Positions 9,847 through 19,130 of a stretch of 64,000 bases of DNA are shown in pieces; the stretch's first letter is position 1, and each line of letters opens with the position of its first letter. Source of the stretch: Candidatus Chloroploca asiatica (GTDB lineage: Bacteria; Chloroflexota; Chloroflexia; Chloroflexales; Chloroflexaceae); contig NZ_LYXE01000080.1 of the NCBI RefSeq assembly GCF_002532075.1, positions 1 to 64,000 of the forward strand, written 5' to 3'. Below the pieces are notes generated by a model. It was not told the DNA's origin, searched no databases, and saw only the letters and a list, made by a program, of their open reading frames with translations. A program made the translations under genes and the position numbers.

Positions 9847-10218
9847 ATGTTTCGTGTCTCTGTGAACCATGTTCGTCGTGTCGTCATCGGTCTGATGCTG
9901 CTAATGCTGCTCGCTGGTTGTGGTCAAGCCCTGCCCCCCGAACGGCTGATCGAATTAACGGTCACTTCTTCAGGCTACGAACCAGCCGAGATCGAGGCGT
10001 ATGTCGGTGAGATTGTTTCCATTCGTTTTCGTAACCGCGATACTATTGCCCACGCCCTAATGCTGGAATTGCCCACCGGCACACGCATTGTTGCAGCTGA
10101 GGCAGGGGTTGATGCGATTATGACCTTTCCAATTAATCAGGCCGGAACGTTTCGCTTTGCTTGTTCTGTGCCAGGCCATCCAGAAGAGGGGGTGCTGGTC
10201 GTGCGACCAGCGCCATAA
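9847..10218 (+). CDS. Cupredoxin-domain lipoprotein
   Basis: 123 residues. A signal peptide ends in lipobox LLAGC (Cys25), so the protein is membrane-anchored by lipid. The mature part is one plastocyanin/cupredoxin domain: conserved His69 after IA, then C106-SVPG-H111. The usual axial Met, expected five residues after the second His, is Val116, so a copper site would have three strong ligands (His, Cys, His), or copper may not be bound as in classical blue copper proteins. It is divergent from the Mrp operon and monocistronic. Possible role: electron carrier or copper handling; which one is not shown by sequence. Confidence 0.82.
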   Translation: MFRVSVNHVRRVVIGLMLLMLLAGCGQALPPERLIELTVTSSGYEPAEIEAYVGEIVSIRFRNRDTIAHALMLELPTGTRIVAAEAGVDAIMTFPINQAGTFRFACSVPGHPEEGVLVVRPAP

Positions 10219-10301
10219 ACGAGCCGTGCCACGCCATGGTCGGCGCTGGCATGGCCCATCGCTGCGCTGGGTTCCCGCGTGCGTGGGCACGGGTGCGACA
10301 C

Positions 10302-10400
10302 AGCTTCCGGGAAGCTCTGCGCGAAGATGTCATGGCGCACCGACGTGCCTGAACCACCGATGAGCCTGCTGCCACCACCGCGCAAGCTTCCCGGAAGCTT
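10302..10400. repeat. Two copies of an AGCTTCCSGGAAGCT palindrome
   Basis: AGCTTCCGGGAAGCT at 10302-10316 and AAGCTTCCCGGAAGCTT at 10384-10400. A third copy (AGCTTCCCGGAAGCT) is at 45790-45804. The 10219-10458 stretch between cupredoxin and nitroreductase holds no gene; it carries these palindromes and the nitroreductase promoter. Confidence 0.7.
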
Positions 10401-10412
10401 TCCATGCCTATG

Positions 10413-10421
10413 GTATACTGC
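10413..10421 (+). promoter_or_regulatory. Extended -10 promoter for the nitroreductase gene
   Basis: TGGTATACT, an extended -10 about 40 bp ahead of the ATG at 10459; no clear -35. Confidence 0.4.
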
Positions 10422-10458
10422 GCAACAGAAGAATTCGCCGGATGAGGAGTATGTAACC

Positions 10459-11274
10459 ATGGGAGTTAGTGAAGCAACCACGGCACGCTATGGCAGTGAC
10501 CTGGCGTTGCCAGCCGAACTCTGGAACGAAACGGTAGATGTTTTGTTGGGCCATCGTTCGGTGCGTGCGTATAGCAACGAGCCGGTGCCCGAGGGTGCGC
10601 TGGAGGTGATGATTGCCGCCGCACAGTCGGCGTCAACAGGGTCAAACCTGCAGTCGTGGAGTGTGATCGCCGTGACTGATCCCGAGCGCAAGGCGCGGCT
10701 TGCTGAGCTTGGTGGCAAGCAGGGATTCATTGCCCGTGCGCCGCTCTTTCTGGTCTGGATCACTGATCTGAGCCGCGTGGCCCGCGCCGCCGAGGCCCGT
10801 GGCATGCCGCATCAGGCGCTTGATTATCTCGAAACCTTTTTGATGGGGTCGGTTGATGCGGCCATTGCGGCGCAGAATGCCGCCGTCGCCGCCGAAAGCC
10901 TTGGCCTTGGCATAGTCTATGTCGGGGCAATGCGCAATAAGCCTGAAGAGGTCGCGGCTGAACTCGGGTTGCCACCACGTACGTTCGCCGTCTTTGGGAT
11001 GGCCGTTGGCTACCCTGATCCCGAACGGCCCGCTGCCGTCAAACCACGGCTGCCCCTCGAGACCGTGCTGCATCGTGAGCAGTATCAGGCTGATCAGGAC
11101 AACCAGATCAGTGCGTACAGTGCGACGATGGCCGCGTTTTACGCCGAACAGCAGATGAAGGTTGAAGGTGATTGGGTTGAGCATTCGGCCCGCCGGGTCG
11201 CTGGCCCTGAGAGCCTGACAGGACGCCATCGGCTGCGTGAGGCGCTGCAAAAACTTGGCTTTGAGTTGATCTAA
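10459..11274 (+). CDS. NfsA-like nitroreductase / FMN-dependent NADPH oxidoreductase
   Basis: 271 residues from the ATG at 10459, chosen because the reading frame further upstream runs through palindromic intergenic DNA. The N-terminal HRSVRAYSNEPVP and AAQSASTGSNLQSWSVIAV are the FMN-binding hallmark of the oxygen-insensitive nitroreductase NfsA/FRP family. The FMN-phosphate-binding Arg/Ser and the helix with MGSVDAAIAAQNAAVAAESLGLG follow. The length fits NfsA (about 240-270). Expected activity: two-electron reduction of nitroaromatics, quinones or flavins with NAD(P)H. The physiological substrate is unknown. Confidence 0.88.
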   Translation: MGVSEATTARYGSDLALPAELWNETVDVLLGHRSVRAYSNEPVPEGALEVMIAAAQSASTGSNLQSWSVIAVTDPERKARLAELGGKQGFIARAPLFLVWITDLSRVARAAEARGMPHQALDYLETFLMGSVDAAIAAQNAAVAAESLGLGIVYVGAMRNKPEEVAAELGLPPRTFAVFGMAVGYPDPERPAAVKPRLPLETVLHREQYQADQDNQISAYSATMAAFYAEQQMKVEGDWVEHSARRVAGPESLTGRHRLREALQKLGFELI

Positions 11275-11302
11275 AACCAAGTCTTTCAACTCAGATGGTG
11301 TT

Positions 11303-11329
11303 TTGACGCAAAGGCGCAAAGGCGCAAAG
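11303..11329 (+). repeat. Dispersed TTGACGCAAAGGCGC repeat, copy 1
   Basis: A TTGACGCAAAGG core followed by further CGCAAAGG-type units. It creates an artificial N-terminal extension (MTQRRKGAK) of the following reading frame, so the real start of that gene is inside, at 11384. Confidence 0.85.
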
Positions 11330-11383
11330 TTTCTGACGTCAGGCATACCAACGCTTCGTGCTTTGGCGGCTCTACGTGAGCTT

Positions 11384-12376
11384 ATGCGATCAGGGGATTC
11401 ACGTTTGCACACCAGGAGTAGTCACGCATTACGATCTTCACTCTGGCTTCTCTTGCGCCTTGCTGTGAGTGGCGGACTCCTGGGGTATCTGGTCTGGCGG
11501 GCGGATCCACGGATGATCTGGGCCCAGTGGCAACAGGCCGATCTGCGCCTGTTGCTGCTGGCGATCGTTGTGCAACTGGGGGGCATTGCACTCAGTAGTT
11601 GGAAGTGGTCGCTGCTGCTACAAGCCAACGAGCGGCCTCAGCCCTATCGCTGGTTGCTCGCAACCTCTTTTCTCGGCCTGTTTGCTAATAATTTTCTCCC
11701 GACCTCGGTTGGGGGCGATGCAATGCGCGTCGTGGCACTAGGGCGGAAGAGCGGGAGTTATGCCCAGGCGAGCGCTTCGGTTTTTATGGAGCGCTTGACG
11801 GGCTTTCTCGCATTGAGCTTGATTGCGCTCGGCACGCTGCTGGTCGGGGCAAGTGCGCTTGTTGGGAGCCATCCCGTCACCGAACCAGTGCTGATCACGG
11901 CAACCGCAGGCTTTGCGCTTGTTGCGCTGGTCGCAACCGGTGGGGCATTAGCCGCACCGTGGCTGCTGCGGCGCTTTGGACACTGGCTACCCGAGTTGGT
12001 ACGCCAACCCTTGAGCACGATTGCACAGGCGCTTGATGAGTATCGTCATAGCAGAGGCACCTTGCTCGCGGTGCTGGTGATCTCGCTGCTGGTGCATGCC
12101 CTCTGGATTGGCATGCACATCATTGCAAGCCGGGCCCTTGGCATCGAGGCGTCATGGTTGATCTATCTGTTGATGGTGCCATTGACCGATATTATTGGGA
12201 TGGTGCCGATCTTTTTCAACAATGTTGGCGCACGTGATCTCGTCTTTACGCTCTATTTACGCCAAGCAGGAGTACCTGATGCCACGGCGCTCGCCCTGGC
12301 CTTCACGGTGTTTAGCATTCGCTTGCTGATCAGTCTGATCGGCGGGGTTGTGTTGCTGGTGCGGAGTACCAAATAG
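11384..12376 (+). CDS. Flippase-like membrane protein (lysylphosphatidylglycerol synthetase TM-region family, UPF0104)
   Basis: 330 residues from the ATG at 11384; an earlier in-frame start lies inside a dispersed repeat. Eight or so membrane segments. FLGLFANNFLPTSVGGDAMRV near 90-110 is the signature of the UPF0104/AglD-like family. It has no lysyltransferase domain, so it is the integral-membrane half only. Members are thought to move or handle lipid-linked substrates; no specific role can be given here. Confidence 0.85.
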   Translation: MRSGDSRLHTRSSHALRSSLWLLLRLAVSGGLLGYLVWRADPRMIWAQWQQADLRLLLLAIVVQLGGIALSSWKWSLLLQANERPQPYRWLLATSFLGLFANNFLPTSVGGDAMRVVALGRKSGSYAQASASVFMERLTGFLALSLIALGTLLVGASALVGSHPVTEPVLITATAGFALVALVATGGALAAPWLLRRFGHWLPELVRQPLSTIAQALDEYRHSRGTLLAVLVISLLVHALWIGMHIIASRALGIEASWLIYLLMVPLTDIIGMVPIFFNNVGARDLVFTLYLRQAGVPDATALALAFTVFSIRLLISLIGGVVLLVRSTK

Positions 12377-12427
12377 CTTTGCCCGTGGATCAGCATAGCA
12401 TAGCCGCCATCGTTGGAGGGTCACGCG

Positions 12428-13468
12428 ATGACAACCCGGTTGCTTGCGGATGATATGACCGATCGGATCGAACGAGCGGCCTTGCCTGAGTTGTCGCAGC
12501 CGCGGCGGATTATGCTCTGTCGCCGTCAAGGACAGATAACGTCAGTGGACGATCCCAGTACGATTAGTGAGTTGCTCAAGCAGCCCGATGTATTTATCTG
12601 GGTTGATATGCAAAACCCGGAAGAGACCGATATTGAGCTCTTGCGCGAAGAATTTCTTTTGCATCCGCTCACAATTGAGGATGCGACCCGCCACCATGAA
12701 CGGCCAAAACTCGATTCGTACGACCATTATTATTTTCTGGTCTTTTATGTGATCGGCTACGACTCTGAACACGCACGACTGGTCACGCATGCGCTTAATC
12801 TGTGCGTCGGCGCAAACTATATCGTCAGCATCCACGCCGGGACAATGACGGTGCTTGACCAGACGCTCGCCCGTTGGCAGCGCAACGAACAGCAGTTCAA
12901 CCACGGCAGTGGCGGCATCTTGTACGAACTGCTTGATGCAATCGTAGATGACTATTTTCCCGTGATTGATGAACTGGCGGAACGCATCGAGACAATCGAA
13001 GAACAAATCTTTGCCCGGTTCCGCGAAGACGTTGTGCGCGATATTTTCGCCCTCAAGCGCGAATTGCTCCATGTCCGTCGCATTGTCGCCCCACAACGCG
13101 ATGTACTCAATGTCTTGATCCGCCGCGATGTGCCCATCTTCGAACGAACGAACGTTATCTATCTCCAAGACATCTACGATCATATCGTCCGCATCACCGA
13201 TAGCATTGACACCTACCGTGAGCTACTCTCCAGTGCGCTTGATGCTTTTCTCTCGGTTCAATCAAATCAACTCAACCAGATTGTCAAAGTCCTTACCATC
13301 ACCTCGATCATTCTGATGTCAGCCGCCCTCATCGCTGGCATCTATGGCATGAATTTTGCCTATATGCCCGAGCTACAATGGCGCTTCGGGTATCTCTGGG
13401 CACTTGCTTTGATGATCATGACTGGAGTAGGGCTTTTGATCTTTTTTCGCCTGCGTAAATGGTTATAA
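12428..13468 (+). CDS. corA: CorA-like Mg2+/Co2+ transporter
   Basis: 346 residues. Start ATG at 12428 has GGAGGG 7 bases upstream, preferred over an in-frame TTG at 12413. A long soluble N-terminal domain precedes two C-terminal helices. The pore signature YGMNF is present, followed by a periplasmic loop (MPELQWRFGY) and a basic C-terminus (RLRKWL). CorA channels are pentamers that admit Mg2+ down its gradient. The gene ends 2 bp before a hairpin at 13470-13502. Confidence 0.93.
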   Translation: MTTRLLADDMTDRIERAALPELSQPRRIMLCRRQGQITSVDDPSTISELLKQPDVFIWVDMQNPEETDIELLREEFLLHPLTIEDATRHHERPKLDSYDHYYFLVFYVIGYDSEHARLVTHALNLCVGANYIVSIHAGTMTVLDQTLARWQRNEQQFNHGSGGILYELLDAIVDDYFPVIDELAERIETIEEQIFARFREDVVRDIFALKRELLHVRRIVAPQRDVLNVLIRRDVPIFERTNVIYLQDIYDHIVRITDSIDTYRELLSSALDAFLSVQSNQLNQIVKVLTITSIILMSAALIAGIYGMNFAYMPELQWRFGYLWALALMIMTGVGLLIFFRLRKWL

Positions 13469-13469
13469 T

Positions 13470-13502
13470 GCTAGCACCTGTCGGATAACAACAGGTGCTA
13501 GC
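13470..13502. terminator. Hairpin between convergent corA and the nucleotidase gene
   Basis: Perfect 12-bp arms GCTAGCACCTGT / ACAGGTGCTAGC separated by 9 nt. There is no T tract on either side, so the terminator role rests on position between converging genes. Confidence 0.6.
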
Positions 13503-13555
13503 AAACCGTAGGCCCTCTGCGCCGCCTATGAGCGGGCGCCAACGTACCGCATGTT

Positions 13556-15502
13556 TCAGCGGACGGTCACAAACGCTGGTGTAGCGACAGCCGGCTGGGC
13601 CACGAAAGGTAGATACGCGTACCGAATTTCGGTGATGCGACCTTCGACCTCCGGGCTGACAATGCCTCCCGGTTGGGCGCGAATATAATCAATCACGGCA
13701 TCAACCATCAGCAGTTTGGTATCGACCTGATTGGTACCGCCCCCAACCGTCGGATCAGCGCGATCGCCGCCTGCAGTGAAGACAAAGTAGCTATCTCCGC
13801 CGCGCACCATAAAGTCGTTGGTCACCACCCGATAGACCTTCGCAAGATCAAGTGGCTGGAAGGTGGTACCTTCGAGCACCTCGACACTCAGCACACGCTC
13901 ACCGCGTTGCGCTGCGACCGGGGGCGTCCCCGTGGGATTGCCCTGAATAGCTGGCAGACGGGTGCGTGCAAACTTGAAGCGCAGACCGGCGACCTGGGCA
14001 AACCGTCCCGTTCCGGCGGTTCCGCCCAGGGCGCTGACGCCATTTTCGAGGGCCGCCAGGAGTTGCGCCCCCGTCAGGTCAACCAGGGCTACCGTATTGC
14101 CAAAGGGCAAGACTTCGAGCATGCTTCCTACCGTAATATCACCAACCGGGATCGTCGAGCGCAAGCCACCACCGTTGATGATCGTCACAATCGGGAAGTT
14201 CTGAGGATTGCCGCCAAAGCCCAGTGCCAGTTCGCGCAGCGCGTCGGCAACCAAATTGCCAAGCGGGGCCTCGCGCTCACGGACGACCGAAGATGCATTG
14301 CTAAGCAGCACCGTGGTTTCACCGATCTTCGTGCGGCGCAACTCATCAAGCGGGCCGGCCAACTCGGCAATACGGGTCTCGAAGGCTGCATTGGTTGGGA
14401 TTTCAGCCCCTTCGCCCGCAATCAACTCGCGTCCATCCCTGATCCCACCGGCCCAGACCGGACGGATCAAGGTGGCATCTGAGACGACCTCGCGGATTTC
14501 GTTGGTAGCGGTAAAGCTGACGAGCAGATCACCCACCCACTTGCCATGCTCCCAGTCGGTGACGACGATCACGCTCTTGCCGTCGAGATCTTCGACGACG
14601 GTAGGATACGGGCCATCGACCCGAGGTGCCCCGGTGGGTTGCGTACTCTGCGCAGCGCTGAGCAGCGACGAGTGCGAGTGACCACCAACAATCAGGTTCA
14701 GCCCACGCACGCCCTCAGCCAGCGCAACGTCATCGAGGTAGCTGATGTGGGTAAGCGCAATGACGATGTCACACCCAAGGTCAGTGCGTAGACGGTCGAT
14801 GCGATCCTGCGCCACGGCAACGTAATTGCCATTGAAGGTGACCGCCGCGCTGGGGCTGCTGATATTTGCGGTGTCACTCGTCGTCAAACTAAAAATACCG
14901 ATCTTCTTGCCACCAGTCGCCGTATTATCAATAATCGTCCAGGGGCCCCACTTGCCGCCTGTGACACTGCCCTCTTCATAGAGCGCCGCGAGGGGTGAGG
15001 CTGCTCCAGCGGTGATATTGGCGGCAAGAATAGGGAAATTTGCCCCGGCAATGAAATCGGCGAGCACCTGATCGCCCGAGTCAAACTCGTGGTTCCCAAT
15101 TGCCATGGCGGCATAGCCAAGCTGATTGTAGAACTCGAGATCGGCCTGGCCTTGATACTGGTTAAAATAGAGCGTGCCCTGGAAGACATCGCCAGCATCG
15201 AGGAAGAGCAGATCGCGTGGAATACCGACAGGAGGCGTATTGTCGGCAATAATCTGATCAAACAGCGTTTTCCGGCGCGAAACACCGCCAAGGTCACGGG
15301 TAACCCCCGAGGCAATCGTGACGCTGAGGGTCGGCTCGATCCGTGCGTGATGATCATTCGTATGCACAATGCGCAACTGATAGGCTTCGTCACCATTGGC
15401 AGCCGTGGCAATTGACCATCCATTGGCAAACTTGTAGAGAATAGCTCCGGCACCGAGCGCAACGGTGCCGCGCAAAAACGAGCGACGTGACATCCTGGTC
15501 AT
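13556..15502 (-). CDS. Secreted 5'-nucleotidase / 2',3'-cyclic phosphodiesterase (UshA-like) with Tat signal
   Basis: 648 residues from the ATG at 15502, which has GAGGGAG 6 bases upstream. The N-terminus SRRSFLRGTVALGAGA is a twin-arginine signal. A metallophosphoesterase domain follows (VHTNDHHARIEP, LDAGD, GNHEFDSG, ALTH, GGHSH: the two-metal ligands), then a 5'-nucleotidase C-terminal domain (NLVADALRE, NGGGLRSTIPVGDIT, FGNTVALVDLTG). Expected reaction: dephosphorylation of extracellular nucleotides for P and nucleoside salvage. The C-terminus contains YAYLPFVAQ, which is related to the last residues of three other secreted proteins in the window. Confidence 0.92.
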   Translation of the reverse strand: MTRMSRRSFLRGTVALGAGAILYKFANGWSIATAANGDEAYQLRIVHTNDHHARIEPTLSVTIASGVTRDLGGVSRRKTLFDQIIADNTPPVGIPRDLLFLDAGDVFQGTLYFNQYQGQADLEFYNQLGYAAMAIGNHEFDSGDQVLADFIAGANFPILAANITAGAASPLAALYEEGSVTGGKWGPWTIIDNTATGGKKIGIFSLTTSDTANISSPSAAVTFNGNYVAVAQDRIDRLRTDLGCDIVIALTHISYLDDVALAEGVRGLNLIVGGHSHSSLLSAAQSTQPTGAPRVDGPYPTVVEDLDGKSVIVVTDWEHGKWVGDLLVSFTATNEIREVVSDATLIRPVWAGGIRDGRELIAGEGAEIPTNAAFETRIAELAGPLDELRRTKIGETTVLLSNASSVVREREAPLGNLVADALRELALGFGGNPQNFPIVTIINGGGLRSTIPVGDITVGSMLEVLPFGNTVALVDLTGAQLLAALENGVSALGGTAGTGRFAQVAGLRFKFARTRLPAIQGNPTGTPPVAAQRGERVLSVEVLEGTTFQPLDLAKVYRVVTNDFMVRGGDSYFVFTAGGDRADPTVGGGTNQVDTKLLMVDAVIDYIRAQPGGIVSPEVEGRITEIRYAYLPFVAQPAVATPAFVTVR

Positions 15503-15637
15503 GCTATACTCCCTCATACTAGTAGGTATTGATCCCGATACCTCTATCGGGGTGGTTCCATGAACCATGATCCTACGCGCCTCATACTAACAAATGTTTG
15601 TCGGTTTGTTAAGCTTTTACAAGATTCTGGTTAAGCG
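15503..15637. promoter_or_regulatory. Divergent control region nucleotidase / acyl-CoA ligase
   Basis: AT-rich 135-bp gap between two divergent genes. It holds the palindrome ACAAATGTTTGT (15590-15601) and a related TTTGT downstream. No confident -35/-10 pair was found. Confidence 0.35.
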
Positions 15638-17176
15638 ATGAGTCAATTCTCTTCTCTTCTGGCGGCGACAAGCACATGGGCCGCGACTGATCCCGAGCGA
15701 CCATGTGTCATCTGGGAAGACACGACGATCACGTATGGTGCGTTGCTGGCAGCGGCCAGGCAATGGGCGTTGCACTATCGTGCCAACGGGATACGCCACG
15801 CTGATCGAGTCGCACTCTATCTTACCGGCGGGCCGGCCTTTCTCGGGGCATATCTGGGCGCCCATCTTGCCGGGGCGACGGTGGTGCTCATCAATACGCA
15901 GTATCGCCGGGTCGAACTGGATCATATTCTCGGCGATAGCGAGCCACGGGTGGTCGTGTGTGAGGCCGAAGGGTCAATGCATCTGGGGGAACTCGCTCAA
16001 CAACCCTGGGCACAGTTGCTGACCGACCCGACTCAACTGAAACCTGCTGCCATTGAACTAGCACCAGGATCGTCGCCTCATCACAGCGGCGAGGATACGG
16101 AGGACCTGCCCAGGCCCGAGGATCTGGCGATCCTCGCCTATACCTCAGGAACGACGGGGCGCGCGAAGGGGGCGATGCTGACCCACGGTTGCCTGGTTGC
16201 CAATAGCGAGGCTGTTTGCACAGCCTGGAACTGGGGGGCACGTGATCGCTTGCTGCTCGTGCTGCCGCTTTTTCACATCCACGGGCTAGGGGTTGGCGTG
16301 CATGGCACCCTGTTGCGCGGGGCAAGTCTGGTGCTACGGCCCCGTTTTGAGCCTGAAGAGACCCTGGCGACGCTGCGCGACGGTCGGTGTACGATGTTTT
16401 TTGGCGTACCGACGATCTATACCCGGTTGATCAACACGGTTGGGGCGGGCGAGGCGCTGCGCGACGCCGGCAAGCATGTCCGGCTTTTTGTGTCAGGCTC
16501 GGCGGCGCTCAGCCCGCAGACCTTTGCCGATTTTGCGGCGCTAGCCGGTCAGCCGATCCTTGAGCGTTACGGCATGACCGAAACCGGGATGAACCTGACG
16601 AACCCGTATACGGGCGAGCGGCGTCCGGGAAGCGTGGGCGGCCCCTTCCCAGGGCAAGAGGCGCGCATTGTTGAGGTGCAGAGTCGGCAACCGGTGCCGG
16701 CGGGCAAAATTGGCGAGATCCAGGTACGCGGCCCGCACGTCTTTGCCGGGTATTGGCGTAACCCAACGGCAACCGCCGAAGTGCTGGCCGAGGATGGCTG
16801 GTTTAGCACCGGCGATCTGGGTCATTGCAGTAACGATGGCTACTATACGATCACCGGGCGCGCCAAAGAGTTGATCATCAGCGGGGGCTATAATATTTAT
16901 CCGCGTGAGGTGGAAGAGGTGCTGCTCGATCACCCCGGAGTAGCCGAGTGTGCCGTCTTTGGGCTACCTGACGCGACCTTTGGCGAACAGGTGGTGGCGG
17001 CAGTTGTGCCACGTGATCCGGCGCATCCGCCGACTCAAGATGAACTCGAACACTTTTGCCGTGAACGGCTGGCGGCTTACAAACGCCCCCGCCAGATCCG
17101 GCTTCTCGCCGCCTTGCCACGGAATGCGATGGGCAAAGTCCAGAAACATGTGCTCAAGCAAGAAAACGCAGGATAA
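15638..17176 (+). CDS. Acyl-CoA synthetase, malonyl-CoA synthetase (MatB)-like
   Basis: 512 residues of the ANL adenylating superfamily. P-loop-like YTSGTTGRAKGAMLTH (about 167-182), ERYGMTETGMN (A5), STGDLGH, GRAKELIISGGYNIYPREVEE (hinge) and the catalytic Lys near the end in PRNAMGKVQKHVLK are all present. The segment after A5 (LTNPYTGERRPGSVGGPFPG) closely follows the pattern of malonyl-CoA synthetases, so MatB activity (malonate + CoA + ATP) is the best guess; a medium-chain or methylmalonate ligase is possible. The next gene starts 5 bp later, suggesting co-transcription with the M23 peptidase. Confidence 0.85.
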   Translation: MSQFSSLLAATSTWAATDPERPCVIWEDTTITYGALLAAARQWALHYRANGIRHADRVALYLTGGPAFLGAYLGAHLAGATVVLINTQYRRVELDHILGDSEPRVVVCEAEGSMHLGELAQQPWAQLLTDPTQLKPAAIELAPGSSPHHSGEDTEDLPRPEDLAILAYTSGTTGRAKGAMLTHGCLVANSEAVCTAWNWGARDRLLLVLPLFHIHGLGVGVHGTLLRGASLVLRPRFEPEETLATLRDGRCTMFFGVPTIYTRLINTVGAGEALRDAGKHVRLFVSGSAALSPQTFADFAALAGQPILERYGMTETGMNLTNPYTGERRPGSVGGPFPGQEARIVEVQSRQPVPAGKIGEIQVRGPHVFAGYWRNPTATAEVLAEDGWFSTGDLGHCSNDGYYTITGRAKELIISGGYNIYPREVEEVLLDHPGVAECAVFGLPDATFGEQVVAAVVPRDPAHPPTQDELEHFCRERLAAYKRPRQIRLLAALPRNAMGKVQKHVLKQENAG

Positions 17177-17181
17177 GGACA

Positions 17182-19023
17182 ATGAAACGTCTCGCTTCAG
17201 CCGCTTACACTCTGCCAGTCACCATCGGATTGGTGCTGACCGTTGGCCTGGTCGCCACGTTGCGTTTGCCTGGCGACCGTGCAACAATGAGTCGGGTTGC
17301 CGCAACCCAGGCGACCCAGTGCCTGCCAACGATACCAATTGATGATCCAGCGTGGGACGAACCGACCGCACGCCTCTTTACGGCCAATGCACCACCCGCA
17401 ACGAGCCTGGTCAATGTCACGTCCGCACCGGCACCGGCAGCGAGCGCAGCCACAACCAGTGCAACATCGGCCTATCCTGATACCCTGTTGCTCTACAGCA
17501 ACGGCTGGTACGGCGAACCCCTGACCAGGGCGGCCCAAGAGCTTGGGCTTGAGTTGGCACCGGATCAATTGCAAACGCTTGAACGAGCGGCGATGTTGCA
17601 TGGCGTCAATACGCGTCTGTTGCTGGTGATGGCCGTGCTTGATCAGGCCGCACCGGCGCACGACGAAGCGGCGTGGCAGCGCTGGCTGGCGGTGCAAATT
17701 GCCCGTACACGGGCAGCGCTTGGGCCACATGCGAGCACGCATGTCCATCCTGGCGACTGTGATGCCGACCTAGTGGTACCCGCCAGCCATACAACCGAAC
17801 TCGGGCTAGCCCTGCTGTTGAGCCCGCTGGCGCAGAATAGCAACATTGCACCGCTGCAAGAACGCTTTCTGACACTCTATCGCGAACATTTTGGCGACCC
17901 GACGGTTGACGAATTTGTGCCGCAGCAGACCCGCGAGCCCTTCTTGATCCGCCCCTTCAACGTACCACTACTCTCGCGGGCCTACTACGACCACACCTAC
18001 CCATCGGTTGACAACAACAAAAGCCCGAACGTCCCAGGGATGCTCGACTATCTAGGGCGCACGACGACGACGTACGACACACACGATGGAGACGACTTTG
18101 GCATGCCAATTGGCACACCGATCATCGCGCCGGCGGGCGGCCTGCTCTACAACCGGCTCCCGAGCGGGGCCAGCGACGGCGGCCTCGTGATTGTCACTGG
18201 GCAATACGAACTGGTGATCTGGCATATGAACGCGGTCTACATCGGCCAACCGGGCTCGCAGGTGGGCGTAGCCGTCACACAGGGGCAAACCATCGGACTG
18301 AGTGGCACCGCCGGCGGGCTCCCGCACATCCACTTTGAAGTCCGCTACGGTGGGCGCCAAACAAACCCAATGGGCTGGTACGGAGGGGGTCCCGATCCGT
18401 GCCCGCTCGGGCCTGGGCCTGGCGGAGCGTACAAAGGCTGCGTCGCAAGTGTCTGGCTCTGGCTTGACCAAGAGCCACCGGGGGTATCGGCGCCGACCGC
18501 GACGCCATCGCCAACGAGAACCCCAGCGCCGACAATGACTGCCGAGCCATCACCAACGGCGACCTCCTCACCAACGGCGACACTTGAGCCATCGCCGACA
18601 CCTTCGCCGACAGCAACGCCAGAGCCGGTGGTGCAACCGATGCTTACATTGAGTGCCAACGGAGTTACGCCGGGTAGCGAGATTCTGGTTCAGGGAACCA
18701 ACTTCGAGCCATACAGCGAACTATGGCTCAGCATCAACGGCAGCGACCTAGGCATCGTCGCCAGCCTGGGCGGCGGCGAAGTCGAACTGATCCTTGTCAC
18801 CGACCCGAGTGCGCCTGAAGGTTACTACCGCGTTGAAGTACGAGCGAGCGGGATAGTGAGTGGGGAAACCGGAGCGGCGCAGGCGCGGGCGATCTACAAA
18901 CTGAACAGCAATGGAGCAACACACAGTGTCGGCCCAGGGGCGATCATCCGCTTCGCCGTACCACCCGACATTGTGCCCTACACGCACGAACCGTTTACCT
19001 GGATGCCGTTGATCCGGCGGTAG
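17182..19023 (+). CDS. Secreted M23-family metallopeptidase with C-terminal IPT-like domain
   Basis: 613 residues. An N-terminal signal/anchor segment (about 8-28) and a low-complexity Ala/Thr stretch precede an all-helical region. The M23 lysostaphin-type domain (about 295-395) holds the zinc motifs HDGDDFGMPIGTPI, WHMNAVY and HIHFEVR. A Thr/Pro/Ser-rich linker (about 435-480) leads to a beta-sandwich like IPT/TIG domains. The last residues FTWMPLIRR match the C-terminal motif shared with other secreted proteins here. Expected role: cleavage of peptidoglycan cross-links or other cell-wall peptides outside the membrane. The first motif has Asp rather than the classic HxxxD spacing, so activity is likely but not certain. 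Confidence 0.88.
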   Translation: MKRLASAAYTLPVTIGLVLTVGLVATLRLPGDRATMSRVAATQATQCLPTIPIDDPAWDEPTARLFTANAPPATSLVNVTSAPAPAASAATTSATSAYPDTLLLYSNGWYGEPLTRAAQELGLELAPDQLQTLERAAMLHGVNTRLLLVMAVLDQAAPAHDEAAWQRWLAVQIARTRAALGPHASTHVHPGDCDADLVVPASHTTELGLALLLSPLAQNSNIAPLQERFLTLYREHFGDPTVDEFVPQQTREPFLIRPFNVPLLSRAYYDHTYPSVDNNKSPNVPGMLDYLGRTTTTYDTHDGDDFGMPIGTPIIAPAGGLLYNRLPSGASDGGLVIVTGQYELVIWHMNAVYIGQPGSQVGVAVTQGQTIGLSGTAGGLPHIHFEVRYGGRQTNPMGWYGGGPDPCPLGPGPGGAYKGCVASVWLWLDQEPPGVSAPTATPSPTRTPAPTMTAEPSPTATSSPTATLEPSPTPSPTATPEPVVQPMLTLSANGVTPGSEILVQGTNFEPYSELWLSINGSDLGIVASLGGGEVELILVTDPSAPEGYYRVEVRASGIVSGETGAAQARAIYKLNSNGATHSVGPGAIIRFAVPPDIVPYTHEPFTWMPLIRR

Positions 19024-19055
19024 GCGCAAGAGTTTGCAACAAAGGTTGAGCTGTA

Positions 19056-19092
19056 TTGACGCAAAGGCGCGAAGGTGCGAAGGTGCGAAGGT
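19056..19092 (+). repeat. Dispersed TTGACGCAAAGGCGC repeat, copy 2
   Basis: TTGACGCAAAGGCGCGAAGG followed by two more TGCGAAGG units, in the gap between the M23 peptidase and the TRIC-type channel gene. Confidence 0.85.
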
Positions 19093-19130
19093 TGGTATTC
19101 TGCAAGCGTACTTGGGGATAAGGAGATCCT

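Noticed and set aside
8319-10010. 563-codon plus-strand frame antisense to mrpA
   Set aside because: Shadow coding, His/Arg/Gln-rich, and it runs into the real cupredoxin gene region without a ribosome site.
10279-10458. N-terminal extension of the nitroreductase
   Set aside because: It runs through intergenic palindromes; the ATG at 10459 matches the family length and lies behind an extended -10 promoter.
11303-11383. N-terminal extension of the flippase-like protein
   Set aside because: Encoded by the dispersed repeat; the same peptide-like extension would appear wherever the repeat precedes a gene.
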